DNA of 64,000 nucleotides, taken from contig NZ_JARXVG010000008.1 in NCBI RefSeq assembly GCF_029892485.1, positions 124,001 through 188,000 of the forward strand, read 5' to 3'. Shown here in pieces: positions 33,718 through 42,163 of this stretch. The notes beneath the pieces were generated by a model. The model ran no database searches. It saw only the letters and a program-made list of their open reading frames with translations, and was not told where the DNA came from. Origin of the DNA: Variovorax boronicumulans (GTDB lineage Bacteria > Pseudomonadota > Gammaproteobacteria > Burkholderiales > Burkholderiaceae_C). Each line of letters begins with the position of its first letter. The stretch's first letter is position 1. The translations under genes were made by a program, and so were the position numbers.

Positions 33718-34512
33718 CTACTTGCGCCCCACCAGCACGCGGTCCAGCCCGTAGAGCCGGTCGAGGATCACCATCGCGATGGCGGTCACCGCCACCATCA
33801 GCGCCGACACCGCCGCCATCAGCGGATCGATCGACTCGGTTGCATACATGTACATGCGCACCGGCAGCGTCACCGTGCTCGGCGAGGTCACGAAGATCGA
33901 CATCGTCACTTCGTCGAAGCTGTTGATGAAGGCGAGCATCCAGCCGCCCGTGACGCCCGGCAGGATCATCGGCAGCGTGATGCGACGGAACACCGTCGCC
34001 TGGCTCGCACCCAGCGAGAGCGCGGCCTGCTCGGCGCTGCGGTCGAAGCCCACGAGCGCGGCCACGACAAGGCGCAGCGTGTACGGCGTGACGATCAGCG
34101 CATGCGCCATCACCAGCCAGCCGAAACTGCCCGTGCCGCCCACCAGCGCAAACAGCCGCAGCAGCGCCACGCCCAGCACCAGGTGCGGAATGATCAGCGG
34201 CGAGAGAAACAGCGCGTTGAGAAAGTCGCGCCCCGGAAACTCGTAGCGCGTGATCGCCATGCCCGCAGGCACCGCCAGCAGCGTGGCGATGGTGGCCGAG
34301 GCCAGCGCGAGCCACAGGCTGTTCCAGAACGACTGCATGAAGTCCGGGTGCGCGAACACCGCGGCGAACCAGCGCAGCGAGAAGCTGGTGGTCGGAATGG
34401 TCAGCGTGTTCTCGGGCGTGAACGCGACGATGCACACCACCAAGAGCGGCGCCAGCATGAAGGTGATGACGAGCGCGTTGAACGCGAGGGCGAACGGGCC
34501 GTTCTTGCTCAT
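33718..34512 (-). CDS. ABC transporter permease (PotC-type)
   Basis: The 264-aa inner-membrane protein has six hydrophobic segments and the EAA loop (AALSLGASQATVFRRITLPMILPG, about 165-185). It is the PotC/YdcV-like partner of the upstream permease in a polyamine-class importer. The ATG overlaps nothing; 4 bases separate it from the upstream stop. Confidence 0.92.
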   Translation of the reverse strand: MSKNGPFALAFNALVITFMLAPLLVVCIVAFTPENTLTIPTTSFSLRWFAAVFAHPDFMQSFWNSLWLALASATIATLLAVPAGMAITRYEFPGRDFLNALFLSPLIIPHLVLGVALLRLFALVGGTGSFGWLVMAHALIVTPYTLRLVVAALVGFDRSAEQAALSLGASQATVFRRITLPMILPGVTGGWMLAFINSFDEVTMSIFVTSPSTVTLPVRMYMYATESIDPLMAAVSALMVAVTAIAMVILDRLYGLDRVLVGRK

Positions 34513-34516
34513 CGCT

Positions 34517-35377
34517 TCAGCCCAGCGCTTTCTTGTAGCGGCCTTCGACGAGGCGGTTGTAGCTCAGCATCACGATCAAATTCGCGGCGAGCAGCGTGAG
34601 CGCGATGGCGGCGCCGAGCGGCCAGTTCAGCTCGCTCAGATACTCGTCGTAGACCACGGTCGCGACCATCTTCAGGCGACGTCCGCCGAGCAGCCCCGGA
34701 ATCGCGAACGAACTCGCGGCGAGGCCGAACACGATCAGGCTGCCCGAGAGAATCCCCGGCATCACCTGTGGCAGCACGATGCGCCGCAGCGTGGTGAAAG
34801 GCGAGGCCTTGAGCGACAGCGCCGCGTTCTCGACACCGGGGTCCAGCTTCTGCAGCGAGGTCCACACCGGAATCACCATGAACGGCAGCATCACGTGGAC
34901 CAGCGCGACGATCACTGCGATCTCGGTGTAGAGCATCTTCACCGGACCGATACCCACGAGGCCGAGCAGCGAGTTCACGGCACCCTCGGGCCCGAGCAGC
35001 ATGCTCCAACCGAAGGCGCGCACCACCACCGACACCAGCAGCGGCGCCAGCACCACCAGCAGCAGGACCGAGCGCCACGGGTTGCGCATGCGGCTGAGCA
35101 CATAGGCCTCGGGTGCGCCGATGACCACGCAGATCAACGTGACCAGCGCCGAGATCCAGAAGGTGCGCCAGAAGATGCCGTGGTAGTACGAGTCGGTGAA
35201 CACGTGCACGTAGTGGTCCAGCGTGAACTCGCCGGCCTTCGGCCCGGTGGCCGGGTCGTACACGTTGAACGACAGCACGGCCGTGAGCAGCAGCGGCACC
35301 AGCAGCAGCGCGGTGAACAGCAGCAGGGCGGGGCCTGACAGCCACCACGGCGCGGCCTTGTTCTTGATGCCGCTCAT
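34517..35377 (-). CDS. ABC transporter permease (PotB-type)
   Basis: The 286-aa permease has six membrane segments (first at about 14-36, LSGPALLLFTALLLVPLLLTA) and the EAA motif region AALSLKASPFTTLRRIVLPQVMPG. It pairs with the next permease as in PotBC/YdcUV importers. The ATG at 35377 lies within the ATPase stop (ATGA). Longer frames upstream lack similarity. Confidence 0.92.
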   Translation of the reverse strand: MSGIKNKAAPWWLSGPALLLFTALLLVPLLLTAVLSFNVYDPATGPKAGEFTLDHYVHVFTDSYYHGIFWRTFWISALVTLICVVIGAPEAYVLSRMRNPWRSVLLLVVLAPLLVSVVVRAFGWSMLLGPEGAVNSLLGLVGIGPVKMLYTEIAVIVALVHVMLPFMVIPVWTSLQKLDPGVENAALSLKASPFTTLRRIVLPQVMPGILSGSLIVFGLAASSFAIPGLLGGRRLKMVATVVYDEYLSELNWPLGAAIALTLLAANLIVMLSYNRLVEGRYKKALG

Positions 35378-36444
35378 GCCGCGACCGCCTCCTCGGCCGG
35401 CAGCAGGCGGGTGCAGTGCGCGGGCCAGTCGATGCCGACGGCGTTGCCTTCGTCCAGCGCATCGCGGCCGTCGTTGGGGCTCAGCACCATCAGGTCGCCG
35501 GCGGGCGTGGCCACGCGATAGAGCCACTGGCTGCCGAGGAAGAAGCGCTCCTGCACCGTGCCGTCGAGCCGACCGCGGCCGGCCGTGACCAGCTGCAGCT
35601 TTTCAGGCCGCACGCTCAGGAGCACCGCGGCACCGGACTTGAAGCCGTCTTCGTCGACCTGCACCGCGAGCGGGCCGACCGCGACGTTGCAGCTGCCGGT
35701 GCTGCAAGCGGTCACGCGCCCGTTCAACAGGTTGGCCTTGCCCACGAAGGTGGAGATGAAGCGCGTGCTCGGATGCTCGTACACGCGGTGCGGATGGTCG
35801 ATTTGCGTGGCACAGCCGCCTTCCATCACCACCACGCGGTCGCTGATCGACATGGCCTCGCTCTGGTCGTGCGTGACCATCACCGTGGTGGTGCCGACCT
35901 TGCGCTGGATCTGGCGCAACTCGAACTGCATCTCTTCGCGCAGCTTGGCGTCGAGGTTGGAGAGCGGTTCATCGAGCAGCAGCACCGGCGGCTCGATCAC
36001 CAGCGCGCGGGCGAGCGCCACGCGCTGCCGCTGGCCGCCCGAGAGCTCGCGCGGGTAGCGCGTGGCGTGCGGCTCCAGGTGCACCAGCGCCAGCGCCTGC
36101 TTCACGCGTTCGGTGCGCTCGGCCTTGGGCATCTTGCGCATCTCCAGGCCGAAGCTCACGTTGTCGGCCACCGTCATGTGCGGAAAGAGCGCGTAGCTCT
36201 GGAACACGATGCCCAGGCCGCGCGTGTTGGCCTTCGCGTTCGTGATGTCCTTGCCCGCGAGTTCGATGCGGCCGCTGGAGACGGCCTCGAAGCCCGCAAT
36301 CATCTGCAGCGTCGTGGTCTTGCCGCAGCCCGAGGGGCCGAGCAGCGAGACGAACTCGCCCTTTTCGACGGTGAGGTTCATCGCCGACACCGCGCGGGTG
36401 CTGCCGTAGAACTTGGTCACGTCGGTGAGCCGTAGGAATGACAT
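35374..36444 (-). CDS. ABC transporter ATPase (PotA-type)
   Basis: The 356-aa ATPase has Walker A GPSGCGKTTTLQMIAGFE at about 36, Q-loop FQSYALFPHMTVADNV, signature LSGGQRQRVALARAL, Walker B VLLLDEPLSNLDA and switch MVTHDQSEAM. A C-terminal TOBE domain (about 285-350) binds regulatory ligand. The start MSFLRLTDV at 36444 fits the family; the frame extends 19 codons upstream. It leads the import/oxidation operon (ATPase, two permeases, three dehydrogenase subunits, binding protein). Confidence 0.93.
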   Translation of the reverse strand: MSFLRLTDVTKFYGSTRAVSAMNLTVEKGEFVSLLGPSGCGKTTTLQMIAGFEAVSSGRIELAGKDITNAKANTRGLGIVFQSYALFPHMTVADNVSFGLEMRKMPKAERTERVKQALALVHLEPHATRYPRELSGGQRQRVALARALVIEPPVLLLDEPLSNLDAKLREEMQFELRQIQRKVGTTTVMVTHDQSEAMSISDRVVVMEGGCATQIDHPHRVYEHPSTRFISTFVGKANLLNGRVTACSTGSCNVAVGPLAVQVDEDGFKSGAAVLLSVRPEKLQLVTAGRGRLDGTVQERFFLGSQWLYRVATPAGDLMVLSPNDGRDALDEGNAVGIDWPAHCTRLLPAEEAVAA

Positions 36445-36560
36445 GGAAGCGCCTTTCGTGGGGGCAAGAAAGATGGCGTGCGACGTCTTGGTGCAGGCCA
36501 TGGACCGCTGAGTACTTTCAATTCACTCTATTGCAACGTTTGCGCCAGAACGCCTCGGGT

Positions 36561-36608
36561 ATTCCATTAATCAGAATATTTCTCTGATTTATTCCATCCA
36601 TTGGAATA
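36561..36608. promoter_or_regulatory. Paired palindromes, likely IclR operator
   Basis: A perfect inverted repeat ATTCCA-TCCAT-TGGAAT occupies 36591-36607. Just upstream AATCAGA (36569-36575) and TCTGATT (36583-36589) form a second dyad, and another ATTCCA half lies at 36561. All sit in the AT-rich spacer between the ABC operon and the IclR gene starting at 36651, so the regulator can cover both promoters. Confidence 0.7.
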
Positions 36609-36650
36609 TCAATCCTAAAATCACCTCAGGGAATTTCACAGGAGCAAGGC

Positions 36651-37529
36651 ATGGAAACCCCTTCGGAGGCGCAGTCGACGTCGCAAGCTGCCAGCGGCGG
36701 CGTGCCGCGCGTCTTTTCGGTGATCCGCGCGCTCGGCGCGGTGCAGGCTGAAGGCGGCCGCGTGACCCAGATCGCACGGTCCGTGGGCCTGACGCAGGCC
36801 ACCACGCACCGTTTGCTGCAATCGCTCATGGCCGAGGGCATGGTCGAGCAGGACGAGCGCAGCAAGCTCTACAGGCTGAGCATCGATTTCTTCGCCCTCG
36901 CGGCGAGCGCGGGGAACCCCGGCGACCTGCGCTCCATATGCAGGCCAGTGCTGCTGCGGTTGTGCGCGAGCCTGGGGGACAGCATCTTCCTGCTGGCGCG
37001 CAGCGGCTTCGACGCCATCTGCCTGGACCGCAGCGAGGGGCCGTTTCCGATCCGCTCGTTCACCGGCGACATCGGCGGACGCATCGCGCTGGGCGTGGGG
37101 CAGGGGGCACTGGCGATCCTGGCCTTCCTGCCGGAGGCGGAGCGGGAAGAAGTGATTCGCTTCAACCTCTCGCGGGTGCGCGAGTACGGCGTGTACGACG
37201 AGGTCTACCTGCGCACCGAGATCGAGCGCGTGCGCCAGCAGGGCTATGCGGGGCGCAACACCGGGCTGCTCGAAGGCATGGCGGGCGTGGCGGTGCCGAT
37301 CCTCGACCGCGAAGGACGCGCGGTGGCGGCGCTGAGCGTGGGCACGATTGCCGACCGGCTCAATGCCGACCGCATGCCGACGGTGGTGGAACTGCTCAAG
37401 CGCGAGGCGGCGGCCATCGGGCCGAAGATCAACCCCTTCGATGCGACGCTCAGGAGGCCGGCGCAGAGCCTGGCAGGCTCGCCGGCGGGGCAGCGCATCG
37501 CGTTGCCCGAACCGCCCAGCCCGGACTGA
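36651..37529 (+). CDS. IclR-family transcriptional regulator
   Basis: The 292-aa regulator has the winged helix (RVFSVIRALGAVQAEGGRVTQ; SVGLTQATTHRLLQSLMAEG, about 19-60) and IclR ligand domain (ICLDRSEGPFPIRSF; GYAGRNTGLLEGMAGVAVPILD). A GGAG site lies 6 bases before the ATG. It is divergent from the ABC/dehydrogenase operon and is its probable regulator; it may also act on the aldehyde dehydrogenase genes downstream. It meets the next gene stop-to-stop with no gap. Confidence 0.93.
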   Translation: METPSEAQSTSQAASGGVPRVFSVIRALGAVQAEGGRVTQIARSVGLTQATTHRLLQSLMAEGMVEQDERSKLYRLSIDFFALAASAGNPGDLRSICRPVLLRLCASLGDSIFLLARSGFDAICLDRSEGPFPIRSFTGDIGGRIALGVGQGALAILAFLPEAEREEVIRFNLSRVREYGVYDEVYLRTEIERVRQQGYAGRNTGLLEGMAGVAVPILDREGRAVAALSVGTIADRLNADRMPTVVELLKREAAAIGPKINPFDATLRRPAQSLAGSPAGQRIALPEPPSPD

Positions 37530-38030
37530 TCACTTCAGCTTCCGGTCTTCGCTCTTGGCTTCCGCCATCGCCTCGGGCTCGAGCTCCTCGGCGTAGCGGT
37601 TCAGGCGGATGAAGATGCCCCAGCCCGCCATCAGCAGGCCGACGGCGCCGAGCATCGCGGCGGCGTGCAGCATCAGTTCGGGCGCCTCGCGCGCCTTGAA
37701 GGTTGCCACCAGCCCTTCGACCGCGACGGCCACCACGATGACCACCATGAAGCGCGAGAGGAATCGGCGCACGCGGGTCGGCGCGCCGATGTGCGCGTCG
37801 CGCACCACTTCCTCCTCAAGCACGGTCTGCGAGATCTGCAGCGCCACCACGCCGGCGGCCAGCAGCCCGACCGCCTCGATGATCGCCTCGGCCGCAGGAA
37901 GGTCCAGGCCGTGCATGACGGCGCCCCAGCCCGCGCGCGCTGCGATCACGACCAGCACGAGCGACGCGATGGCGAATGCGAGCGCCATGAGCGCATGGAT
38001 TGCGGCGTAGAGGGAGTGGATGAGCTTCAT
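37530..38030 (-). CDS. Conserved membrane protein of unknown function
   Basis: The 166-aa protein has four hydrophobic stretches (IHALMALAFAIASLVLVVIAA; AIIEAVGLLAAGVVAL; FMVVIVVAVAVEGLVA; HAAAMLGAVGLLMAGWGIFI). A charged Glu/Lys tail ends it. Between helices two and three is VLEEEVVRDAHIGAPTRVRRFLSRF, a conserved-looking cytoplasmic loop. I do not recognise a functional family. The ATG at 38030 removes a low-complexity N-terminal extension. Confidence 0.7.
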   Translation of the reverse strand: MKLIHSLYAAIHALMALAFAIASLVLVVIAARAGWGAVMHGLDLPAAEAIIEAVGLLAAGVVALQISQTVLEEEVVRDAHIGAPTRVRRFLSRFMVVIVVAVAVEGLVATFKAREAPELMLHAAAMLGAVGLLMAGWGIFIRLNRYAEELEPEAMAEAKSEDRKLK

Positions 38031-38247
38031 GGCTTTGTCCGCAGGGTGAGGGTGCGGAATCTTCGGTGCGGCCCTGCGGCTTGCGCGTAGGCGTGCAGCC
38101 CGACGCGGGGGGGGCTGTGCCGAGTTCATTCCGCAAACGCATCAAGTCCTTCCATTTTTTCACTAGGCAAGCGCGCGGGATTCGCAGATATTGGCCGGGT
38201 TTCCCGCCCTGTTGCCTTTCTTCTTCCCTCCTTTGCGGAGCGCGCCC
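38031..38247. other. 217-base spacer upstream of the aldehyde dehydrogenase gene
   Basis: It lies between divergent starts and so should hold promoters for both. It contains a run of eight G at 38107-38114, an ATTTTTTC tract near 38155 and a GGAG ribosome site before the dehydrogenase ATG. No convincing operator or hairpin was found. Confidence 0.4.
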
Positions 38248-39786
38248 ATGTCCGAAACCCAATCCCCCGTTTCCCTTCCCACCGAAGTCGAACAACTGCT
38301 GCAGCGCCTGGGCGTGCCCCGCACCGCCTACACCGGCGGCGAGCTGACGGTGCGCTCGCCGGTCAGCGGCGAGGCGATCGCGCAGGTGCCGCAGACCACG
38401 GCCGTGGAAGCCACCGGCGCCATCGGCCGCGCGCACGAGGCCTTCAAGGCCTGGCGCAATGTGCCGGCGCCGCGCCGCGGCGAGCTGGTGCGCCTTCTGG
38501 GCGAAGAACTGCGCGCCGCCAAGCGCGACCTGGGCCGCCTAGTCACGCTGGAGGCCGGCAAGATCCCGTCCGAAGGCGCGGGCGAGGTGCAGGAAATGAT
38601 CGACATCTGCGACTTCGCGGTCGGCCTCTCGCGCCAGCTCTATGGCCTCACGCTGGCCACCGAGCGCGCCGAACACCGGATGATGGAAACCTGGCATCCG
38701 CTGGGCGTGTGCGGCGTGATTTCTGCCTTCAACTTCCCCGTGGCCGTGTGGTCGTGGAATGCGGCGCTTGCGTTGGTGTGCGGCGACTCGGTGGTGTGGA
38801 AGCCGTCTGAAAAAACCCCGCTCACGGCGCTGGCCGTGCACGCCATCGCGCAGCGCGCCATCGAGCGTTTCGGCGACGCGCCCGAAGGCCTGCTCGGCTT
38901 GCTGCTCGGCCAGCGCGACATCGGCGAGGTGCTGGTGGACGACCACCGCGTATCGATTCTCTCGGCCACCGGTTCGACCGCGATGGGCCGGCAGGTGGCG
39001 CCCAAGCTGGCCGCGCGCTTTGCCCGCGCCATTCTGGAACTGGGCGGCAACAACGCCGCCATCGTCACGCCCTCGGCCGACCTCGACCTCACGCTGCGCG
39101 GCATCGCCTTCTCGGCCATGGGCACGGCCGGCCAACGCTGCACCACGCTGCGCCGCCTCTTCGTGCACGACAGCGTGTACGACCAGCTCGTGCCCAAGCT
39201 CGCGAAGGTCTACGGCAACGTGCAGGTGGGTGATCCGCGCGAGGCCGGCACGCTGGTCGGTCCGCTGATCGACCGCGCGGCCTTCGACGGCATGCAGAAG
39301 GCCTTGAGCGAAAGCCGCGAGATCGGCGCGACGGTGCACGGCGGCCACCGCGTGGAAGGCATCGGCACGCAGGACGCCTACTACGTGCGCCCCGCGCTGG
39401 TGGAACTGAAGTCGCACGATGGCCCGGTGCTGCGCGAGACCTTCGCGCCCATCCTCTATGTGGTGCGCTACAGCTCGCTGGACGAAGCCATCGAATGGCA
39501 CAACGCAGTGGGCGCGGGGCTGTCGTCGTCGATCTTCACGCTCAACGTGCGCGAGGCCGAACGCTTCATGTCCAGCGCCGGTTCTGACTGCGGCATCGCC
39601 AACGTCAACATCGGCCCGAGCGGTGCCGAGATCGGCGGCGCCTTCGGTGGCGAAAAGGAAACCGGCGGCGGGCGCGAAGCCGGCTCGGACAGCTGGAAGG
39701 CGTACATGCGCCGCGCCACGAACACCATCAACTACTCGACGGCATTGCCATTGGCTCAAGGCGTGACCTTCGATATCGGCGACTGA
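38248..39786 (+). CDS. ALDH7-type aldehyde dehydrogenase (probable piperideine-6-carboxylate dehydrogenase)
   Basis: The 512-aa NAD-dependent enzyme has WKPSEKTPLTALAV (cofactor), LELGGNNAAIV with the general-base Glu, and AGQRCTTLRRLF with the nucleophilic Cys. The C-terminal GGAFGGEKETGGGREAGSDS and YMRRATNTINYS are marks of the ALDH7/AmaB group, whose members oxidise piperideine-6-carboxylate (alpha-aminoadipate semialdehyde) in lysine/pipecolate breakdown. It fits a cluster with an amine dehydrogenase and an aminotransferase. Substrate is inferred. Confidence 0.88.
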   Translation: MSETQSPVSLPTEVEQLLQRLGVPRTAYTGGELTVRSPVSGEAIAQVPQTTAVEATGAIGRAHEAFKAWRNVPAPRRGELVRLLGEELRAAKRDLGRLVTLEAGKIPSEGAGEVQEMIDICDFAVGLSRQLYGLTLATERAEHRMMETWHPLGVCGVISAFNFPVAVWSWNAALALVCGDSVVWKPSEKTPLTALAVHAIAQRAIERFGDAPEGLLGLLLGQRDIGEVLVDDHRVSILSATGSTAMGRQVAPKLAARFARAILELGGNNAAIVTPSADLDLTLRGIAFSAMGTAGQRCTTLRRLFVHDSVYDQLVPKLAKVYGNVQVGDPREAGTLVGPLIDRAAFDGMQKALSESREIGATVHGGHRVEGIGTQDAYYVRPALVELKSHDGPVLRETFAPILYVVRYSSLDEAIEWHNAVGAGLSSSIFTLNVREAERFMSSAGSDCGIANVNIGPSGAEIGGAFGGEKETGGGREAGSDSWKAYMRRATNTINYSTALPLAQGVTFDIGD

Positions 39787-39805
39787 TCGCCCCCGGCCTG
39801 TCGTG

Positions 39806-39837
39806 CTTGCCGCGCAGCGTCTCGCTGCAGCGGCAAG
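39806..39837 (+). other. Long intergenic stem-loop before a binding-protein gene
   Basis: CTTGCCGC (39806-39813) pairs with GCGGCAAG (39830-39837), and GCAGCG (39814-39819) with CGCTGC (39823-39828); the only irregularity is one bulged A, with a 3-base loop. There is no T run, so it is more likely an mRNA-stabilising or processing element than a terminator. It lies 47 bases before the solute-binding-protein ATG. Confidence 0.65.
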
Positions 39838-39883
39838 GCGGCGGCCGCGCGCATCCAAGAAAAACCACCAGGAGACAGAGAAG

Positions 39884-40792
39884 ATGAAGAAGCAACTGAA
39901 GACCCTCGCCACCGCCGCGCTGCTCGCGCTCGCATTCGGCACGACAGCTACCGCGCAGCAGGCCCCGACCGGCGGCACGCTCGACAAGATCAAGTCGAGC
40001 GGCAAGGTCGTGCTCGGCGTGCGGGAAGCTTCGCCGCCCATGGCCTACATGCTGGGCGCGGGCGAGAAGTACGTGGGCTACCACGTCGAACTCTGCGAGC
40101 GGGTGCTGAAAGACATCGCGCCCAGCGCCAGGCTCGAATACATGGCCGTGACCGCGCAGAACACCATTCCGCTGGTGCAGAACGGCACGCTGGACATCGG
40201 CTGCGGCCCCACCACCAACAACACCGCGCGCCAGCAGCAGGTGGCCTTTGCGCTCACCACGTACGTGAGCGAAGTGCGCATGGCCACCAAGGTCGACTCG
40301 GGCATCACCACGCTCGACCAGCTCGCGGGCCGCAACGTGTCGGCCTCCACCGGCACCACCGCCGTGCAGCTGCTGCGCAAGCGCGAGCGCGCACAGAACG
40401 TCTCGTACAACACCATGCTCGGCAAGGACCACCTGGAGAGCTTCCTGCTCATGGAATCGGGCCGCTCCGATGCCTTCGTGCTCGACGACAACCTGCTCGC
40501 CGGGATCATCGCGAACTCGAAGAATCCGTCCGCCTACCGCATCGTGGGCGATGCGCTGGGCTCGGAGCCGATCGCGCTGCTGTTCCGCAAGGACGACCCG
40601 GCCTTCAAGGCGGCGGTGGACGATTCGCTGCGCAAGCTCATGAAGAGCGGCGAGCTCGAGAAGATCTACACCAAGTGGTTCGTGGCCGCGATTCCGCCAA
40701 AGAACACCAGCCTCAACCTGCCGATGAGCCCAGCCCTGAAGCAACTGCTGCTCGAACCCAACGACAAGCCATTGGAAGCCTACGCCAAGTGA
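39884..40792 (+). CDS. Amino-acid ABC-type solute-binding protein (GltI-like), orphan
   Basis: The 302-aa protein has a signal peptide (TLATAALLALAFGTTATA-QQ, cleavage near 24) and a type II amino-acid-binding fold (KIKSSGKVVLGVREASPPMAY; GYHVELCERVL; VQNGTLDIGCGPTTNNTARQ). It resembles glutamate/aspartate-binding proteins. No permease or ATPase genes adjoin it, so it must borrow a transporter encoded elsewhere. GGAG precedes the ATG. Its stop overlaps the aminotransferase GTG start, tying import to transamination. Confidence 0.9.
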   Translation: MKKQLKTLATAALLALAFGTTATAQQAPTGGTLDKIKSSGKVVLGVREASPPMAYMLGAGEKYVGYHVELCERVLKDIAPSARLEYMAVTAQNTIPLVQNGTLDIGCGPTTNNTARQQQVAFALTTYVSEVRMATKVDSGITTLDQLAGRNVSASTGTTAVQLLRKRERAQNVSYNTMLGKDHLESFLLMESGRSDAFVLDDNLLAGIIANSKNPSAYRIVGDALGSEPIALLFRKDDPAFKAAVDDSLRKLMKSGELEKIYTKWFVAAIPPKNTSLNLPMSPALKQLLLEPNDKPLEAYAK

Positions 40793-42006
40793 CAGACGCA
40801 GCCGTGTTCTCGCCGGCGCAACGTGTGCGCGCCATCAACGTCTCGGAGATCCTGCGCATCACCGACCATGCGCAGGCGCTCAAGCGCGCCGGCCGCCCGG
40901 TGATCGTGCTGGGTGCGGGCGAGCCCGACTTCGACACGCCAGAGAACATCCGGCATGCGGCCTCGCAGGCGATTGCGCGCGGCGACACGCGCTACACGGT
41001 GCTCGACGGCAGCCCGGCGATGAAGGCGGCGGTGCAGCTGAAGTTCAAGCGCGACAACGCGCTGGATTTCGCGCTCGACGAGATCAGCGTGAGCGCGGGC
41101 GCCAAGCAGGTGATCTTCAACGCGCTGATGGCAAGCCTGAACCCGGGCGACGAAGTGATCCTGCCCGCGCCGTACTGGACCTCGTACGCGGACATCGTGC
41201 AGATCTGCGGCGGCGTGCCGGTGTCGGTGACGTGCGGCGAGGAGAACGGCTTTCGGCTGACGGCAGCGCAACTGCAGGCGGCCATCACGCCGCGCACGCG
41301 TTGGCTTTTCCTGAACTCGCCGTCGAACCCGAGCGGCGCGGCCTACAGCGCTGCGCAACTGAAGCCGATCACCGACGTGCTGCTGGACCACCCGGGCGTC
41401 TGGGTGCTGGCGGACGACATCTACGAACACATCCTCTACGACGGCCTCGCGTTCGCGACGCCGGTGGCCGTCGAGCCGCGGCTGCGCGATCGCACGCTCA
41501 CGGTGAACGGCGTATCCAAGGCCTATGCGATGACTGGATGGCGCGTGGGCTACGGCGCCGGGCCGCGCGCGTTGATCGCGGCAATGGCGGTGGTGCAGAG
41601 CCAGTCGACCTCGTGCCCGTCGTCGGTGAGCCAGGCCGCCGCGATCGAGGCGATCACCGGGCCGCAGGGCATCGTGGTCGAGCGCTGCGCGTCGTTTCAA
41701 CAGCGACGCGACTTCGTCGTGGCCGCACTCAACCGCAGCCAGGGCCTGCATTGCCGCGTGCCCGAGGGCGCGTTCTATACCTTCGCAAGTTGCGCCGGCG
41801 TGCTCGGCAAGCGCACCGCCAGCGGCGCGCTGCTGCAGACCGACAGCGACTTCTGCCGCTACCTGCTGCAGGACTTCGACGTGGCGGTGGTGCCGGGCAG
41901 CGTGCTCGGGCTGGCGCCGTATTTCCGCATCTCGTATGCGACGTCGATGGGGCAGCTCGAAGAGGCGTGCGCGCGCATTACCGCCGCCTGCGCCGCGCTC
42001 ACATGA
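40789..42006 (+). CDS. Class I PLP-dependent aminotransferase
   Basis: The 405-aa enzyme resembles aspartate aminotransferase subgroup I-gamma: LGAGEPDFDTPENIR near residue 43, FLNSPSNPSGAAYS, DDIYEHILYDG and the PLP lysine in GVSKAYAMTGWRVGYG at about 243. The Arg in YFRISYATS binds the alpha-carboxylate. The GTG start overlaps the preceding stop (GTGA). It transfers an amino group from an unknown amino acid to 2-oxoglutarate; in a pipecolate route this could be aminoadipate. Confidence 0.92.
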   Translation: MTDAAVFSPAQRVRAINVSEILRITDHAQALKRAGRPVIVLGAGEPDFDTPENIRHAASQAIARGDTRYTVLDGSPAMKAAVQLKFKRDNALDFALDEISVSAGAKQVIFNALMASLNPGDEVILPAPYWTSYADIVQICGGVPVSVTCGEENGFRLTAAQLQAAITPRTRWLFLNSPSNPSGAAYSAAQLKPITDVLLDHPGVWVLADDIYEHILYDGLAFATPVAVEPRLRDRTLTVNGVSKAYAMTGWRVGYGAGPRALIAAMAVVQSQSTSCPSSVSQAAAIEAITGPQGIVVERCASFQQRRDFVVAALNRSQGLHCRVPEGAFYTFASCAGVLGKRTASGALLQTDSDFCRYLLQDFDVAVVPGSVLGLAPYFRISYATSMGQLEEACARITAACAALT

Positions 42007-42013
42007 CCCCGCG

Positions 42014-42133
42014 TTGTTCCCTCCCCTCCCGGGGGAGGGTTGGGGTGGGGGCTCGCGGCGCATCAATTGCCGTCGGCACATCCACCGCCGCTTGCCCCCA
42101 TCCCAGCCTTCCCCCGGAAGGGGAAGGAGCGAA
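42014..42133. repeat. Two-hairpin dispersed intergenic repeat, copy 3
   Basis: CCCTCCCCTCCCGGGGGAGG then TTGGGGTGGGGG at the left, and the inverted CCCCCATCCCAG with CTTCCCCCGGAAGGGGAAGG at the right. Arrangement and spacing match the 13104 copy although arm sequences differ, so the structure is kept more strictly than the bases. It fills the space between the aminotransferase and ThDP-enzyme genes. Confidence 0.75.
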
Positions 42134-42163
42134 GACAAAGACCTTCATTGCATTGGACACAGC

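Noticed and set aside
42007..42163. A small coding gene between the aminotransferase and the ThDP enzyme
   Set aside because: Open frames here derive from the two-hairpin repeat and lack a start with ribosome site or any protein-like composition.
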